From: Arcticibacterium luteifluviistationis
GTDB lineage: Bacteria; Bacteroidota; Bacteroidia; Cytophagales; Spirosomataceae
Assembly: GCF_003258705.1 (NCBI RefSeq)
Contig: NZ_CP029480.1
Location: 992,001-1,056,000 of the forward strand
Reading direction: 5' to 3'
Length of the DNA stretch: 64,000 nucleotides
The position numbers were made by a program, and so were the translations under genes. Within the stretch, counting starts at the first letter, position 1. Every line of letters starts with the position of its first letter. The notes below the pieces were generated by a model. The model saw nothing but the letters and a program-made list of their open reading frames with translations, searched no databases and was not told the origin of the DNA. Positions 8,388 through 17,638 of the stretch are shown in pieces.

Positions 8388-9893
8388 ATGAAAAAATTAA
8401 TAACAATCATATTAATTGGCCTTTTAGTAAACGTAAGTTTCTCTTGTGCCGATTTAGAAGAAAACCCAGTTGGTTTACTTTCACCAGAGGGCTTTTATAG
8501 AAGTAAAGCTGATGTAGAAAGTGCTATTTTCGGTGGCTATAGTGGACTGGCTTCTGAAAACATATTTGGAAGACAATTTCAAGGTTCAATCATGTTAAAA
8601 AGTGACATGGTAGACATTGGCAACAGAAGTACATCGCCTGAAAGGATTCAAATCAATGACTTTCAAATGGATGATAGCAATGGCATGGTAGCTAGGTTCT
8701 GGCCTATTTGGTTCCAAGTAATCAGTGCTGTGAACTCTGCAGAAGCAGGTGCCTTAAGTTTAGATTTGCCAGAAGCCGAAATAAATCCATTAATAGCCGA
8801 AGCTCGTTTTGTTAGAGCATTCTGTTATTTCCATCTGGTAAGATGCTTTGGAGACCTTCCTTACATTGACCAATTTGTTAGTGACCCTAGTTCGGTCAAA
8901 ACTATCAGTAAGACGCCTGAAGCAGAAATTTACAACAAGCTCATTGCTGACATGGAATTTGCAAAGCAATGGCTTCCTGACCAACAGCCAAATGACATTA
9001 GAACCAGACCTACAGCAGGAACTGCCGCTAGCTATTTGGCGTCTATATATTTGACGCTGCAGGATTATCAAAAAGCGTATACTGAAGCCAAATTTGTTAT
9101 TGACAATAAGGATAGGTTTGGATATAAACTTGAATCAGACTTTCAAGACCTTTATAGAGCAGAGCTTGGTGACCAAATAAAAGAAACAATCTTTGCTGTT
9201 GACTTTTTGGGCAATATTTCTTCATACCCTGAAAACGATGACAGTATGGGGCCAATGGTAGGAACTAGGCACCCTTTAGCACAAGGTTATGGTGTATTGG
9301 TACCATCTATGAAGGTATATGAGACTTGGGATAATCGTGATTACAGAAAAAGAGTAAGCTTTGAGGATACCTTAAAAGTAGATGGTCAAGTGGTACCTTA
9401 TTCTGAATTTCCAGAACCAAGACCACACATTGCAAAATGGAGAAGATTCCCTGGCAACTCCGGCACAAATGGAAGAACCTCTGACTTCAACTACCCAGAC
9501 TTCAGATATGCAGAAGTATTACTTATTGCTGCCGAGGCATCAGCAGAAATATCTGGACCAACCGTAGAAGCTTATGGCTACTTAAATCAAGTGAGAGCGA
9601 GAGCTAGAAATGAAGCGGGTGTTCAAAACTCATTTCCTGAAGATGTTCCTACTACTTTAAATAAAGCTGATTTTATTGACTTAGTGATGGATGACAGAAG
9701 ACTGGAGCTAGCTTTTGAGTGGAAACGTTGGTATGATATCAAAAGAAGAAACCTTGGCGAACAGGTATTTAAAGGTGCTAATTCACTAGAACCAAGACCT
9801 GAATTTGACGCTAGTAGAGATTATTTTTATCCAATCCCTAGAAAAGAGATTGACCTTAATCCAAATCTAAAACCTCAAAACCCTGGATATTAG
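8388..9893 (+). CDS. SusD/RagB-family nutrient-binding outer-membrane lipoprotein
   Basis: The 501-residue protein starts with a lipoprotein signal (hydrophobic run ending VSFSC, lipid-bearing Cys 20). SusD hallmarks follow: an N-terminal segment DLEENPVGLLSPEGFYRS, the helical repeat region with EARFVRAFCYFHLVRCFGDLPY, and the C-terminal region with LLIAAEASAEI, YGYLNQVRARA, DDRRLELAFEWKRWYDIKRR and the ending PIPRKEIDLNPNLKPQNPGY. It caps the SusC barrel encoded 11 bases upstream and binds the same ligand on the cell surface. A terminator follows, closing the cluster. Confidence 0.93.
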   Translation: MKKLITIILIGLLVNVSFSCADLEENPVGLLSPEGFYRSKADVESAIFGGYSGLASENIFGRQFQGSIMLKSDMVDIGNRSTSPERIQINDFQMDDSNGMVARFWPIWFQVISAVNSAEAGALSLDLPEAEINPLIAEARFVRAFCYFHLVRCFGDLPYIDQFVSDPSSVKTISKTPEAEIYNKLIADMEFAKQWLPDQQPNDIRTRPTAGTAASYLASIYLTLQDYQKAYTEAKFVIDNKDRFGYKLESDFQDLYRAELGDQIKETIFAVDFLGNISSYPENDDSMGPMVGTRHPLAQGYGVLVPSMKVYETWDNRDYRKRVSFEDTLKVDGQVVPYSEFPEPRPHIAKWRRFPGNSGTNGRTSDFNYPDFRYAEVLLIAAEASAEISGPTVEAYGYLNQVRARARNEAGVQNSFPEDVPTTLNKADFIDLVMDDRRLELAFEWKRWYDIKRRNLGEQVFKGANSLEPRPEFDASRDYFYPIPRKEIDLNPNLKPQNPGY

Positions 9894-9938
9894 TTGGCCT
9901 AATTAAAAAAAAAGAAATTTGGTTTAATAAGCAGTATG

Positions 9939-9966
9939 AATGCCGTCAATTTTGACGGCATTTTTC
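9939..9966 (+). terminator. Terminator after susD-like gene
   Basis: AATGCCGTCAA (9939-9949) pairs perfectly with TTGACGGCATT (9952-9962) and runs into a T-run. Confidence 0.85.
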
Positions 9967-10064
9967 TTTGTTCAAGTGTTCCCTTCAAAACATTGTTAAT
10001 AGCACTATTCTTAAGATTCCTTTAAAGAATATCACTTAAGTTAAAATAAAGGAAAATTAAATCT

Positions 10065-10092
10065 TTTGCCCTTTGGTATTCTTCTAAATTTG
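10065..10092 (+). promoter_or_regulatory. Promoter of the EamA transporter gene
   Basis: TAAATTTG at 10085-10092 is an exact TANNTTTG -7 box; a TTTG at 10065-10068 lies 16 bases upstream. The start codon follows 30 bases after the box. Confidence 0.5.
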
Positions 10093-10121
10093 CAGACTAA
10101 ATAGCCGTAAAATTCTATCTG

Positions 10122-11033
10122 ATGAACTTCTTCAACAGTTATAAAAGCAATCTTTTCCTTAATCTTATTCTGGTTTATATTATTTGGGGAAGTACTTACA
10201 TGGGAGTTAAAATAGGCCTAAACGACCTAAGCCCACTTTTACTTACAGGATTAAGGTTTTTCATTGGTGGAGTTATTCTATTCGTCTTGATTTTATTCCT
10301 CAAAAAGCTTCCTACACTAGAAGAAGCAAAGGGAAGTATGCTTATTGGACTATTGCTAACAGGCTTTGGCACTAGCTCTTTAGCTTATGCTATTCAGTTT
10401 TTACCATCAGGCTTAGTAGCACTATTGGTAGCTTTATTACCTATTTGGATGTTTCTATTAGACTTTCTTTTCTTCAGCAAAACCAAACCTTCTATTTTAT
10501 CTGGATCCGGCATGTTGATAGGTTTAGCTGGCGTCCTTTTCCTGTTTAACCCGTTTGGTTTAAATGGCGGTATAAATTCCACTCAAATCTCACCTATCTT
10601 CATTGTATTCTTTAGTTCTTTGATTTGGGCATTTGGCTCATTAATGAGCACTAAAACCAAACAAGCCAAAGGGATAGCGGGCTTAAGTTTCCAAATGTTG
10701 GCAGGTGGAACTTTCGCGTTCTTGGCATCTATGTTTTTAGAGAGCAATCAAATTGAAGAAATTCAAACAATGTCAAGCTCTACTATTCTTTCTTTAACGT
10801 ATTTAATTCTTATTGGCTCTTTCATAGGTTACTCCGCATATATCTGGCTTATAAATAATGCTCCGCCAATTCTAACCTCCACTTACGCTTTTGTAAACCC
10901 AGTGGTTGCTATTATTGTCGGTTTTTATATTGCCAATGAAGTTCTTGACTCCTCCTCTATCATTGCCAGCGGCTTGATACTTCTTGGCGTAATTTTCATG
11001 ACTTTAGGGAGAAGAAAGAAAGGTGAATTTTAG
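10122..11033 (+). CDS. EamA-family (DMT superfamily) inner-membrane transporter
   Basis: The 303-residue protein is strongly hydrophobic, with about ten membrane spans in two EamA repeats. Each repeat starts with the family pattern (YIIWGSTYMGVKIGLNDLSPLLLTGLRF for the first; IVFFSSLIWAFGSLMSTK for the second) and ends with a Pro-containing helix (LPSGLVALLVALLPIW; NNAPPILTSTYAFVNPVVAIIVG). Family members export amino acids, nucleosides or other small metabolites; the substrate cannot be read from sequence. It is a single gene with its own promoter. Confidence 0.88.
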   Translation: MNFFNSYKSNLFLNLILVYIIWGSTYMGVKIGLNDLSPLLLTGLRFFIGGVILFVLILFLKKLPTLEEAKGSMLIGLLLTGFGTSSLAYAIQFLPSGLVALLVALLPIWMFLLDFLFFSKTKPSILSGSGMLIGLAGVLFLFNPFGLNGGINSTQISPIFIVFFSSLIWAFGSLMSTKTKQAKGIAGLSFQMLAGGTFAFLASMFLESNQIEEIQTMSSSTILSLTYLILIGSFIGYSAYIWLINNAPPILTSTYAFVNPVVAIIVGFYIANEVLDSSSIIASGLILLGVIFMTLGRRKKGEF

Positions 11034-11166
11034 ATAGTAAAGACAAAAACTCTTCCTAAATCTATTAGCCCTGAAATAGAATTAAACAGCCTGTGCCCCT
11101 AGGCTGAACAAAGGAATTGATAAGCCTTCTAAGCAAAAAGGCTTATCAACAAATATTTAATCGAAA

Positions 11167-13704
11167 TCACCCTGCCTCTTTCCTTAAAACCTCTAAAGGT
11201 GGACTGTTTAAAACGCTCCTACTATTGCTTAATCCTATCAAAAGCACAATACCCGTAATACCTGGCAATAGCACGAAAAACGGTACCAAAGAAGGCACGA
11301 ATGGTGCTTTAAACACAAAATAGGCTAATAACTGACTCGCCACCAGCGATAGGAATATGCCAATTCCTGTTCCTAAAATACCTAAATAGAAATATTCTAA
11401 AGCGGTAATTTTCAAAATCTGTTTGTTCTTCGCTCCCAAAGTTCGTAGTAAAACACTCTCTTTAATTCGTTGGTATTTACTGGTTCTTACAGAGCCTATC
11501 AACACTATAATTCCAGTGAGAATACTAAAAAAGGCCATGAAGTTAATGACCCACGATATTTTGTCAAGAATACCCTGAACCGTTGCTAAAACTTGCCTTA
11601 AATCCAAAATAGTGACATTGGGAAAGTTAGAAACCAGCTCTTGTTGAAGACCTGCTGAAATTTGCTCATCAGGAGCATTTGTCGTCATTACCGTAAATTG
11701 AGGAGCATTTTCTAACACACCAGAAGGAAAAACCACCGAAAAGTTCAATTGCATTCTTTGCCAATCTACCGTTCTCACACCTCCTATATACGTGTTCATT
11801 AAAACGCCTTGCACATTAAAAACCACGCTATCCCCTACTTCTAATTGAGCATCTTTTGCTAAATTATCCGAGATAGAAATCGGAATTAAACCATTGCCCT
11901 CTCTTGCCACAGGCCACTTACCCGATTCCATAGATTCGGAAGCGATTAAGGAATCTCTAAAAGTCGTTCTGAATTCATGATTCACTATCCATTTTCCTCT
12001 TTTAGAAATCGTATCTTCCCTTATCACATCTGCAGACACGCCATTGATGCTATGCACTCGCATAGTGATAATCGGAATATTATCTAATACTTTCAATTTC
12101 TTGTTTTGAATGGCAGCAGCCACCGCTTCCTTTTGAGGGGTTTGAATATCCAAAAGAATCACATTTGGACTATCTTCACTGTTTTCTAAAGACGCTTTTG
12201 CCAATAAAATATCTTTGGTAAAGTAAAGTGTACTTATCAAAAAGCTACCTACACCAATGGCCAAAATCAACACCATGGTTTGATTATTTGGCCTAAACAA
12301 ATTCAATAAACTTTGACGTGCCGTAAATCCCCAAGAATGAGGGAAATACTTTTTAATACCTCTCATAAATAAATAAGAGACACCCGCTAAAATAGAAAAG
12401 GTAACTAAAATACCACCAACAAAACCCAAAGCGTATTTCCAGCTTTCAAGAAACCACAGTGAAAACAGAAATATAAAAACCACAATGGCCAATAGCACCA
12501 AAGCACTGGCTTTTTGACTGGCAGGGTTTTCATCTTCCTGAACACGTAAAACCTCCAAAGGAGACACAAACCACGTTTTCAATAAAGGTAACAAAGCAAA
12601 AAGCACAGACATAAAAACGCCCAAAAGCAAGCCCATTATAATAGGCTGAACGCTAATGCTAATTTCTACATCAAACGGTAATAAATCCTGAATAAATATT
12701 GGGAAGAGAGCCTGTAAACCTAAACCAGCCATAGTTCCGATAATGCCTCCTAAGAAGCCCAAACCAGCTATCTGGATAAGGTAAATAAGGAAAGACTGCC
12801 TTCTGGTGCCACCTATACATTTTAAAACCGCTACTGCTTTTAACTTCTCTTTAATGTAAATATGTACCGAACTCGCTATACCCACACAGCCCAATAAGAG
12901 AGCAATAAAAGCAACCAAGTTTAAGAACTTGGCAAAGTTTTCATAGTTTTTACCCAGTCGCTCACTCACCGAAGTATGCGAATCAAAATCAGCATTATCA
13001 GCATCTAATCTTGGGTCTACTTCATCATCAAGAGCATCAATATCTAATTCTGGTGCAGCTTTGAAATAGTAATTATACTCCACACGGCTGCCTAATTGTA
13101 ATAAACCGGTTGCTTCCATGGCCTCATACGGCAATACTACTGGCGGTGCCATGGTGGTAGAAAAAGCATTACTCCCTGGTGCTGATTTTAGTGAACCAAC
13201 AATTGGAAAAGTGGTATTGCCAACCTTTACACTATCCCCTATTTTCAAATCAAACTGAAGCATCACCGTGGCGTCTACTAATGCAGCATTTCCACTTTGA
13301 TATGCCTTAGCCGCAGAAACAGGAACGGTTTCTAGCTCCCCATAAATAGGAAAAGCCCCACCAATACCTCTCACCTGCACCAGTTTATTGGCAGATTGGC
13401 TAGGAAAAGCAGCCATAGAAGCAAAACTTACTTCATTGCCAACAGGCTTTAAAGAGTCAATAATCGCTTGAACACCTTCAGTAGGTATCTGCTTACTGTC
13501 TATCAAATAATCTGCTCCCATGAGAGCCTTGGACTGTAAGCCAATATTATCTTTTAGGTTTTTACTGAAAGACTGAATGGAAACCACCGCCGCAATACCC
13601 AGAATAATGGACGCCATGAAAAGCAACAGCCTTTTACCGCTAGCTTTCCCATCTCGCCATGCCATCTTTAGCAGCCATTTAAAATTTGCTTTTGAATGCT
13701 GCAT
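11167..13704 (-). CDS. FtsX-like ABC transporter permease, YbbP-like
   Basis: This 845-residue permease has an N-terminal span, a large periplasmic domain (about residues 50-250) and a first FtsX block of three spans (about 260-380). A central pair of hydrophobic segments, a second periplasmic domain (about 500-710) and a final FtsX block (about 720-840) follow. The double-FtsX layout and length match E. coli YbbP-type permeases. Its start overlaps the stop of the upstream ATPase gene by one base (TAATG), so the two are translationally coupled. The family moves lipids or lipoprotein-like molecules or works mechanically in the periplasm; the substrate is unknown. Confidence 0.88.
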   Translation of the reverse strand: MQHSKANFKWLLKMAWRDGKASGKRLLLFMASIILGIAAVVSIQSFSKNLKDNIGLQSKALMGADYLIDSKQIPTEGVQAIIDSLKPVGNEVSFASMAAFPSQSANKLVQVRGIGGAFPIYGELETVPVSAAKAYQSGNAALVDATVMLQFDLKIGDSVKVGNTTFPIVGSLKSAPGSNAFSTTMAPPVVLPYEAMEATGLLQLGSRVEYNYYFKAAPELDIDALDDEVDPRLDADNADFDSHTSVSERLGKNYENFAKFLNLVAFIALLLGCVGIASSVHIYIKEKLKAVAVLKCIGGTRRQSFLIYLIQIAGLGFLGGIIGTMAGLGLQALFPIFIQDLLPFDVEISISVQPIIMGLLLGVFMSVLFALLPLLKTWFVSPLEVLRVQEDENPASQKASALVLLAIVVFIFLFSLWFLESWKYALGFVGGILVTFSILAGVSYLFMRGIKKYFPHSWGFTARQSLLNLFRPNNQTMVLILAIGVGSFLISTLYFTKDILLAKASLENSEDSPNVILLDIQTPQKEAVAAAIQNKKLKVLDNIPIITMRVHSINGVSADVIREDTISKRGKWIVNHEFRTTFRDSLIASESMESGKWPVAREGNGLIPISISDNLAKDAQLEVGDSVVFNVQGVLMNTYIGGVRTVDWQRMQLNFSVVFPSGVLENAPQFTVMTTNAPDEQISAGLQQELVSNFPNVTILDLRQVLATVQGILDKISWVINFMAFFSILTGIIVLIGSVRTSKYQRIKESVLLRTLGAKNKQILKITALEYFYLGILGTGIGIFLSLVASQLLAYFVFKAPFVPSLVPFFVLLPGITGIVLLIGLSNSRSVLNSPPLEVLRKEAG

Positions 13705-14393
13705 TAGGAAATCGGATTTGTTTCGTTTGATAAGACTTTACCACCTTTTAATCTTAAAACTTGTTGAGTTCTTTTGGCTAATTCTAAATCATGTGTCACT
13801 ATCACCAAAGTAGTACCAGCCTCTTTGTTCAGTTCAAAAAGGAGTTTAATCACCTTCTCCCCTGTTTCTTCGTCCAAATTCCCTGTAGGTTCATCAGCAA
13901 ATAAAATAGAGGGTTTGGTAGAGAAAGCCCTTGCCAAAGCTACTCGCTGCTGTTCGCCACCAGAAAGTTGTGATGGGTAATGATGCACTCTATCACCTAA
14001 ACCAACCTTATCTAAAAGCTCCATAGCCCGTGTGCTAGCTTCCTTAGAACCCTGCAACTCTAAGGGCACCGATACATTTTCAAGAGCCGTTAAAGTAGGC
14101 AACAATTGAAAATCTTGGAAAATGAAACCTACTTCTTCATTTCTTAGTAAAGCTCTTTGGTCTTCGTCCAAACTTTCTAAGGCTTTGCCGCAAAGCTCCA
14201 CCGTTCCTGTATCGGCTTTGTCTAAACCAGCACATAAACCTAGCAAAGTTGTTTTACCACTACCCGATGGCCCTACAATAGAAAACGTTGCACCTGAACT
14301 TACGTCGAATGAAATATCGTTTAATACTGTTAATTGTCTGGAGCCGCTGCTATATGACTTCCCCAGCTGGCTAACCTTTAATATCTTTGTCAT
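13704..14393 (-). CDS. ABC transporter ATP-binding protein, YbbA/LolD type
   Basis: The 229-residue ATPase carries Walker A (GPSGSGKTT, 41-49), the Q-loop (FQDFQLLP, about 92-99), the signature LSGGEQQR (143-150), Walker B ending in DEPT (about 163-170) and a switch His in IVTHD. It belongs to the MacB/LolD/YbbA group that pairs with FtsX-type permeases, and it is coupled to the permease gene that follows. The divergent neighbour is an SGNH esterase resembling TesA, the same arrangement as tesA-ybbA-ybbP in enterobacteria. Confidence 0.92.
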   Translation of the reverse strand: MTKILKVSQLGKSYSSGSRQLTVLNDISFDVSSGATFSIVGPSGSGKTTLLGLCAGLDKADTGTVELCGKALESLDEDQRALLRNEEVGFIFQDFQLLPTLTALENVSVPLELQGSKEASTRAMELLDKVGLGDRVHHYPSQLSGGEQQRVALARAFSTKPSILFADEPTGNLDEETGEKVIKLLFELNKEAGTTLVIVTHDLELAKRTQQVLRLKGGKVLSNETNPIS

Positions 14394-14435
14394 AATTATC
14401 TTTTGAAGAAATTCCGATACCCATCAAAATCTCCT

Positions 14436-15095
14436 ATGAATAAGTTAATTCCTATTTTTCTAGTATTGATACTGGCAGCATGTACTTCTGAAACCAAAGA
14501 AGAAACAGGCACGCAGACAGAGAACACCTCAAAACCTGAGAATAATTCCAAAACTATCCTGTTTTTTGGCAACAGTCTTACAGCAGGCTACGGAGTGGGA
14601 CTAGAGGAGGCTTTTCCAGCCAAAATTCAAAACAAGCTAGATTCTCTAGAAATGGATTATACCGTGGTAAACGCTGGCTTAAGTGGTGAAACCACTTCTG
14701 GCGGATTAAACAGACTAGACTGGGTGCTTAATCAAAAAGTAGATGTATTCGTGCTGGAACTTGGAGCAAACGACGGCTTAAGAGGAATTCCATTAAAAGA
14801 GACTAAAGCCAACTTACAGGCTATTATAGACCTAGTTTGGGAGAAAAACCCTGACACTAAAATCATATTGGCAGGTATGCAAATACCACCAAACATGGGA
14901 CAAGACTATACCACTGAATTTAAAAATATCTGGACAGATTTAGCCAAAACTAACGATGTCAAACTAATTCCGTTTCTGTTAGATGGCGTAGGCGGAGTAC
15001 CAAGCCTAAACCAAGGAGACGGCATCCACCCAACCATAGAAGGTCATAAAATCTTAGCCAAGAATGTTTGGGAGGTTTTGGAAGGGGTGATTTAG
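14436..15095 (+). CDS. SGNH-hydrolase lipoprotein, TesA-like arylesterase/thioesterase
   Basis: Starting at ATG 14436 (219 residues), the protein has a lipoprotein signal with lipobox LAAC (Cys 16); a TTG at 14403 would bury this signal and is rejected. The four SGNH blocks are present: GNSLT with Ser 47, Gly 83 in AGLSGETTSGG, Asn 112 in GAND, and DGIHP with Asp 195 and His 198. TesA homologues hydrolyse acyl-CoA thioesters and small esters in the periplasm. The divergent placement next to a YbbA/YbbP-like ABC pair is a conserved neighbourhood. Confidence 0.88.
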   Translation: MNKLIPIFLVLILAACTSETKEETGTQTENTSKPENNSKTILFFGNSLTAGYGVGLEEAFPAKIQNKLDSLEMDYTVVNAGLSGETTSGGLNRLDWVLNQKVDVFVLELGANDGLRGIPLKETKANLQAIIDLVWEKNPDTKIILAGMQIPPNMGQDYTTEFKNIWTDLAKTNDVKLIPFLLDGVGGVPSLNQGDGIHPTIEGHKILAKNVWEVLEGVI

Positions 15096-15103
15096 GTATA
15101 TTA

Positions 15104-15132
15104 CAGAGTTCGAGTCCCTTATGGAGACTCTG
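15104..15132 (+). terminator. Hairpin after the TesA-like gene, weak terminator candidate
   Basis: CAGAGT (15104-15109) pairs with ACTCTG (15127-15132), and an inner TCC/GGA can pair as well. No T-run follows, so termination is uncertain. A similar stem lies after the next gene (17221-17251). Confidence 0.3.
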
Positions 15133-15208
15133 ACAGGAGGGAATTCGCAATTCATAAACTTTTTTGGAAGGCAAAAAGTACTTATTTTACTTATAATTTT
15201 ATGACTAA

Positions 15209-17203
15209 ATGAAAAAACTGGCTAGAGCTATAATAACCATAGCATTATTAATTTCCTCTACTCAATTATACTCTCAGGAATGGATTTGGGGGCTAAAAGC
15301 AACTGGGGACGGTCAAATTCCTTACGACCCTTCAACCGAGATTAATGTGGATTATCACGGAAACATTACTATCGCTGGCTTTTACCAGAAGAGCTTTGGT
15401 ATTGACACCCTCCTTCTCTTTACTGAAGACGATTATTATTCAGACATTTTTTTAAGCAGGTTAAATAAAGATGGGGAAGTTAAATGGCTAAAGCATATAG
15501 AAGCAGGTTCTACGTATGATTATGAAATAGGGCTTACCACCGACGACGATTCAAACATCTATCTTGCGGGAAGTAAAGACAGTAGAATTTTTGCGTCCAA
15601 ATATGATTCTACTGGCAACCTTATTTGGAACCAGGGTTTTAATCAAGAGTTTAGTGGACATGGCAGAACTATCTCAACTGACCAATTTGATAATGTATAT
15701 ATCGCTGGAGGAAGTGGTAGTCAGTTTTTCATAGCCAAGTTAGACTATAGTGGCAAGCAAGTTTGGACGAAACATATAAGCGTCAGTAACTCAAGAGGCT
15801 GTTCCCTGACTGACATTAATGTTGATGCCTTGGGTAATATATACTTTACGGGAGTTTTTAGTATCGACTATTTATACTTAGATGATTTTGTACTAGAACA
15901 TGATAACGCTTGGGGAGATCAGACCTTTTTCGGAAAACTAGATAGCGGCGGAGAGGTGGTTTGGGTCAAGACTGCATCAGGTAGATCAAATGGCAGCCCA
16001 CAAATAGCCATAACTTCAGACAATCATCTATACCTAAGTGGAGCTTTGTTCTCTGGAATCACATTTGATAATATTTACATTGAAGGTATTTGCTGCCAAA
16101 GACCAAAACCGTATTTAGCAAAATATACAACTGATGGTGATATAGTCTGGGCAAAAGGAGCTTACACATCATATCAAGGGACAGGTCAAACTCAAGATAT
16201 TAAAGTAGACTATGACGGAAATCTTTATTTAACTGGCATTTATTTTACTTGTACTGGTGAAACCTGCACCGAAACCGACTTTTATCTTGAGAAATACAAT
16301 CCTGCTGGTGAGCATCTATGGAGAAAGGAAATAAAAATGAGCACATCTGACTATTCAAAATCTATTGATACTGATAATTACGGTAACTTGTACAATGTAG
16401 GATATACAAACTCAGCCAATTTTATAGACGAAAATCAATTTAGTTTCCTCAGGACTATTGGCATTGGTAAATTAAATACAGGATCTTCTACTAATAAAAG
16501 GACACCAAGACCTAATTCAGAACGATTTGTACAAACCTGTGCCAGTAATCAAACTATAAAGCTAGTGGCAGAAGGAGAAAATATTAAATGGTATAGTGAC
16601 CCTCTGTTAAATAATTTGGTAAGTTCCGATAGCATCTATACCGCTTCTTTTCCATCTACAGACACGCTTTATGTTACACAAACCTGTAACCAAATTGAAA
16701 GCTGGCCAAAGGAAATAATAGTCTATATTTCGAATATTCCCGACGTTCCATTAAATCTTCAAATGGATACGCTAATAGCTCCAGAAGGCAGTAATTTTCA
16801 ATATCAATGGTTATACAATGACGATTCTTTAACCAATGCTACAAGTAATTCTGTAATTATGGATACCACTCAAAATCAAAACAATTTCAGTGTTATAATC
16901 TCAGATTTTGCTTGTACAAAAAAACTAGACTATTTACGTATAATAACTTCGTCGGAAGAAGTATTAAGAAAGAAGGTTTCACTCTACCCAAACCCAACAA
17001 AGGGAAAAGTTACGTTTCAGCCAAATACCAAAGGTGACACTTCTATTAAGGTCTATACTTCCAATGGGAAAGAACTAATATCAAAGTTAATAAATATGAA
17101 TGATGCACCATTTCTAGATCTTAGTCCCTATCCTGATGGTGTGTACTTAATTCAGATATCAAATAACCAGGCGACGGAATCATTCCGAATTATAAAGCAG
17201 TAA
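15209..17203 (+). CDS. Secreted beta-propeller-repeat protein with T9SS type A sorting domain
   Basis: The 664-residue protein has a signal peptide ending near SQE (residues 22-24). About 400 residues of repeats follow the pattern D-x-x-GN-I/L-Y-x-x-G, then K-Y/L-D-x-x-G-x-x-x-W, as in SBBP-type beta-propeller proteins. Next comes an Ig-like stretch with CSN/CNQ cysteines, and then a C-terminal sorting domain of about 75 residues (LYPNPTKGKVTF ... DGVYLIQISNNQATESFRIIKQ). That tail directs export through the type IX secretion system and surface attachment. No catalytic domain is seen; an adhesion or binding role is inferred. Confidence 0.85.
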   Translation: MKKLARAIITIALLISSTQLYSQEWIWGLKATGDGQIPYDPSTEINVDYHGNITIAGFYQKSFGIDTLLLFTEDDYYSDIFLSRLNKDGEVKWLKHIEAGSTYDYEIGLTTDDDSNIYLAGSKDSRIFASKYDSTGNLIWNQGFNQEFSGHGRTISTDQFDNVYIAGGSGSQFFIAKLDYSGKQVWTKHISVSNSRGCSLTDINVDALGNIYFTGVFSIDYLYLDDFVLEHDNAWGDQTFFGKLDSGGEVVWVKTASGRSNGSPQIAITSDNHLYLSGALFSGITFDNIYIEGICCQRPKPYLAKYTTDGDIVWAKGAYTSYQGTGQTQDIKVDYDGNLYLTGIYFTCTGETCTETDFYLEKYNPAGEHLWRKEIKMSTSDYSKSIDTDNYGNLYNVGYTNSANFIDENQFSFLRTIGIGKLNTGSSTNKRTPRPNSERFVQTCASNQTIKLVAEGENIKWYSDPLLNNLVSSDSIYTASFPSTDTLYVTQTCNQIESWPKEIIVYISNIPDVPLNLQMDTLIAPEGSNFQYQWLYNDDSLTNATSNSVIMDTTQNQNNFSVIISDFACTKKLDYLRIITSSEEVLRKKVSLYPNPTKGKVTFQPNTKGDTSIKVYTSNGKELISKLINMNDAPFLDLSPYPDGVYLIQISNNQATESFRIIKQ

Positions 17204-17220
17204 AAAAATACCTTTTCCCC

Positions 17221-17251
17221 TTATCAGAGTCTCCTTTAGGGACTCTGATAA
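17221..17251 (+). terminator. Hairpin after the T9SS protein gene
   Basis: TTATCAGAGTC (17221-17231) pairs with GACTCTGATAA (17241-17251). No T-run follows, so it may be a terminator or an mRNA-stabilising hairpin. Confidence 0.45.
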
Positions 17252-17263
17252 ATTATCCTTGTA

Positions 17264-17377
17264 AGACTATTCTCCCAGTCTACCGACTGGCAGGGACTGT
17301 CGCTCGAACTGACAACGGTATGTAATGGACTTAAAATCAACACTATTATTGTCAGTTCGAGCGTAGACGAGAACCTC
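17264..17377. repeat. Dispersed intergenic palindromic repeat, copy 1
   Basis: CGCTCGAACTGACAA (17301-17315) is the exact reverse complement of TTGTCAGTTCGAGCG (17349-17363). Outer segments with TTCTC and GAGAAC extend the palindrome. Further copies occur at 17400-17509, 31491-31588 and 35682-35781, always between genes. Confidence 0.8.
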
Positions 17378-17399
17378 CTTGCACTTCTTTAAACATTTC

Positions 17400-17509
17400 C
17401 GACAGGTAGAGACTATAGCTCTAACTCACAGCGGGTATAAAACAGCCATAAAATAAACGGCTCTATTGTCAGTTTGAGCGAAGCGGCAGACGTTTTCGTC
17501 AAGAACTTC
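17400..17509. repeat. Dispersed intergenic palindromic repeat, copy 2 (degraded)
   Basis: TTGTCAGTTTGAGCG at 17466-17480 matches the family core with one change. The opposite arm (17418-17430, GCTCTAACTCACA) has decayed. It is directly tandem with copy 1. Confidence 0.65.
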
Positions 17510-17638
17510 CTACTCAAGCATTATCAGTTAAAACCTTTTAGTCGTTAAACCCACACTCAGAAAATCCACTAATTTTAAATCCTGCTCCCACATTTTCCTT
17601 AAATTTAAAAACTCAATCATTTCTATAGAAAACAACCC

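Noticed and set aside
8790-9071. Antisense ORF inside the susD-like gene
   Set aside because: Shadow of the strong coding frame on the other strand.
14403-14435. TTG start of the TesA-like gene
   Set aside because: It would bury the lipoprotein signal whose lipobox fits only with the ATG at 14436.
15104-15132. tRNA-like GTTCGAGTCC box
   Set aside because: The T-loop-like word has no matching stem, anticodon arm or D-arm around it; it is part of a simple hairpin.
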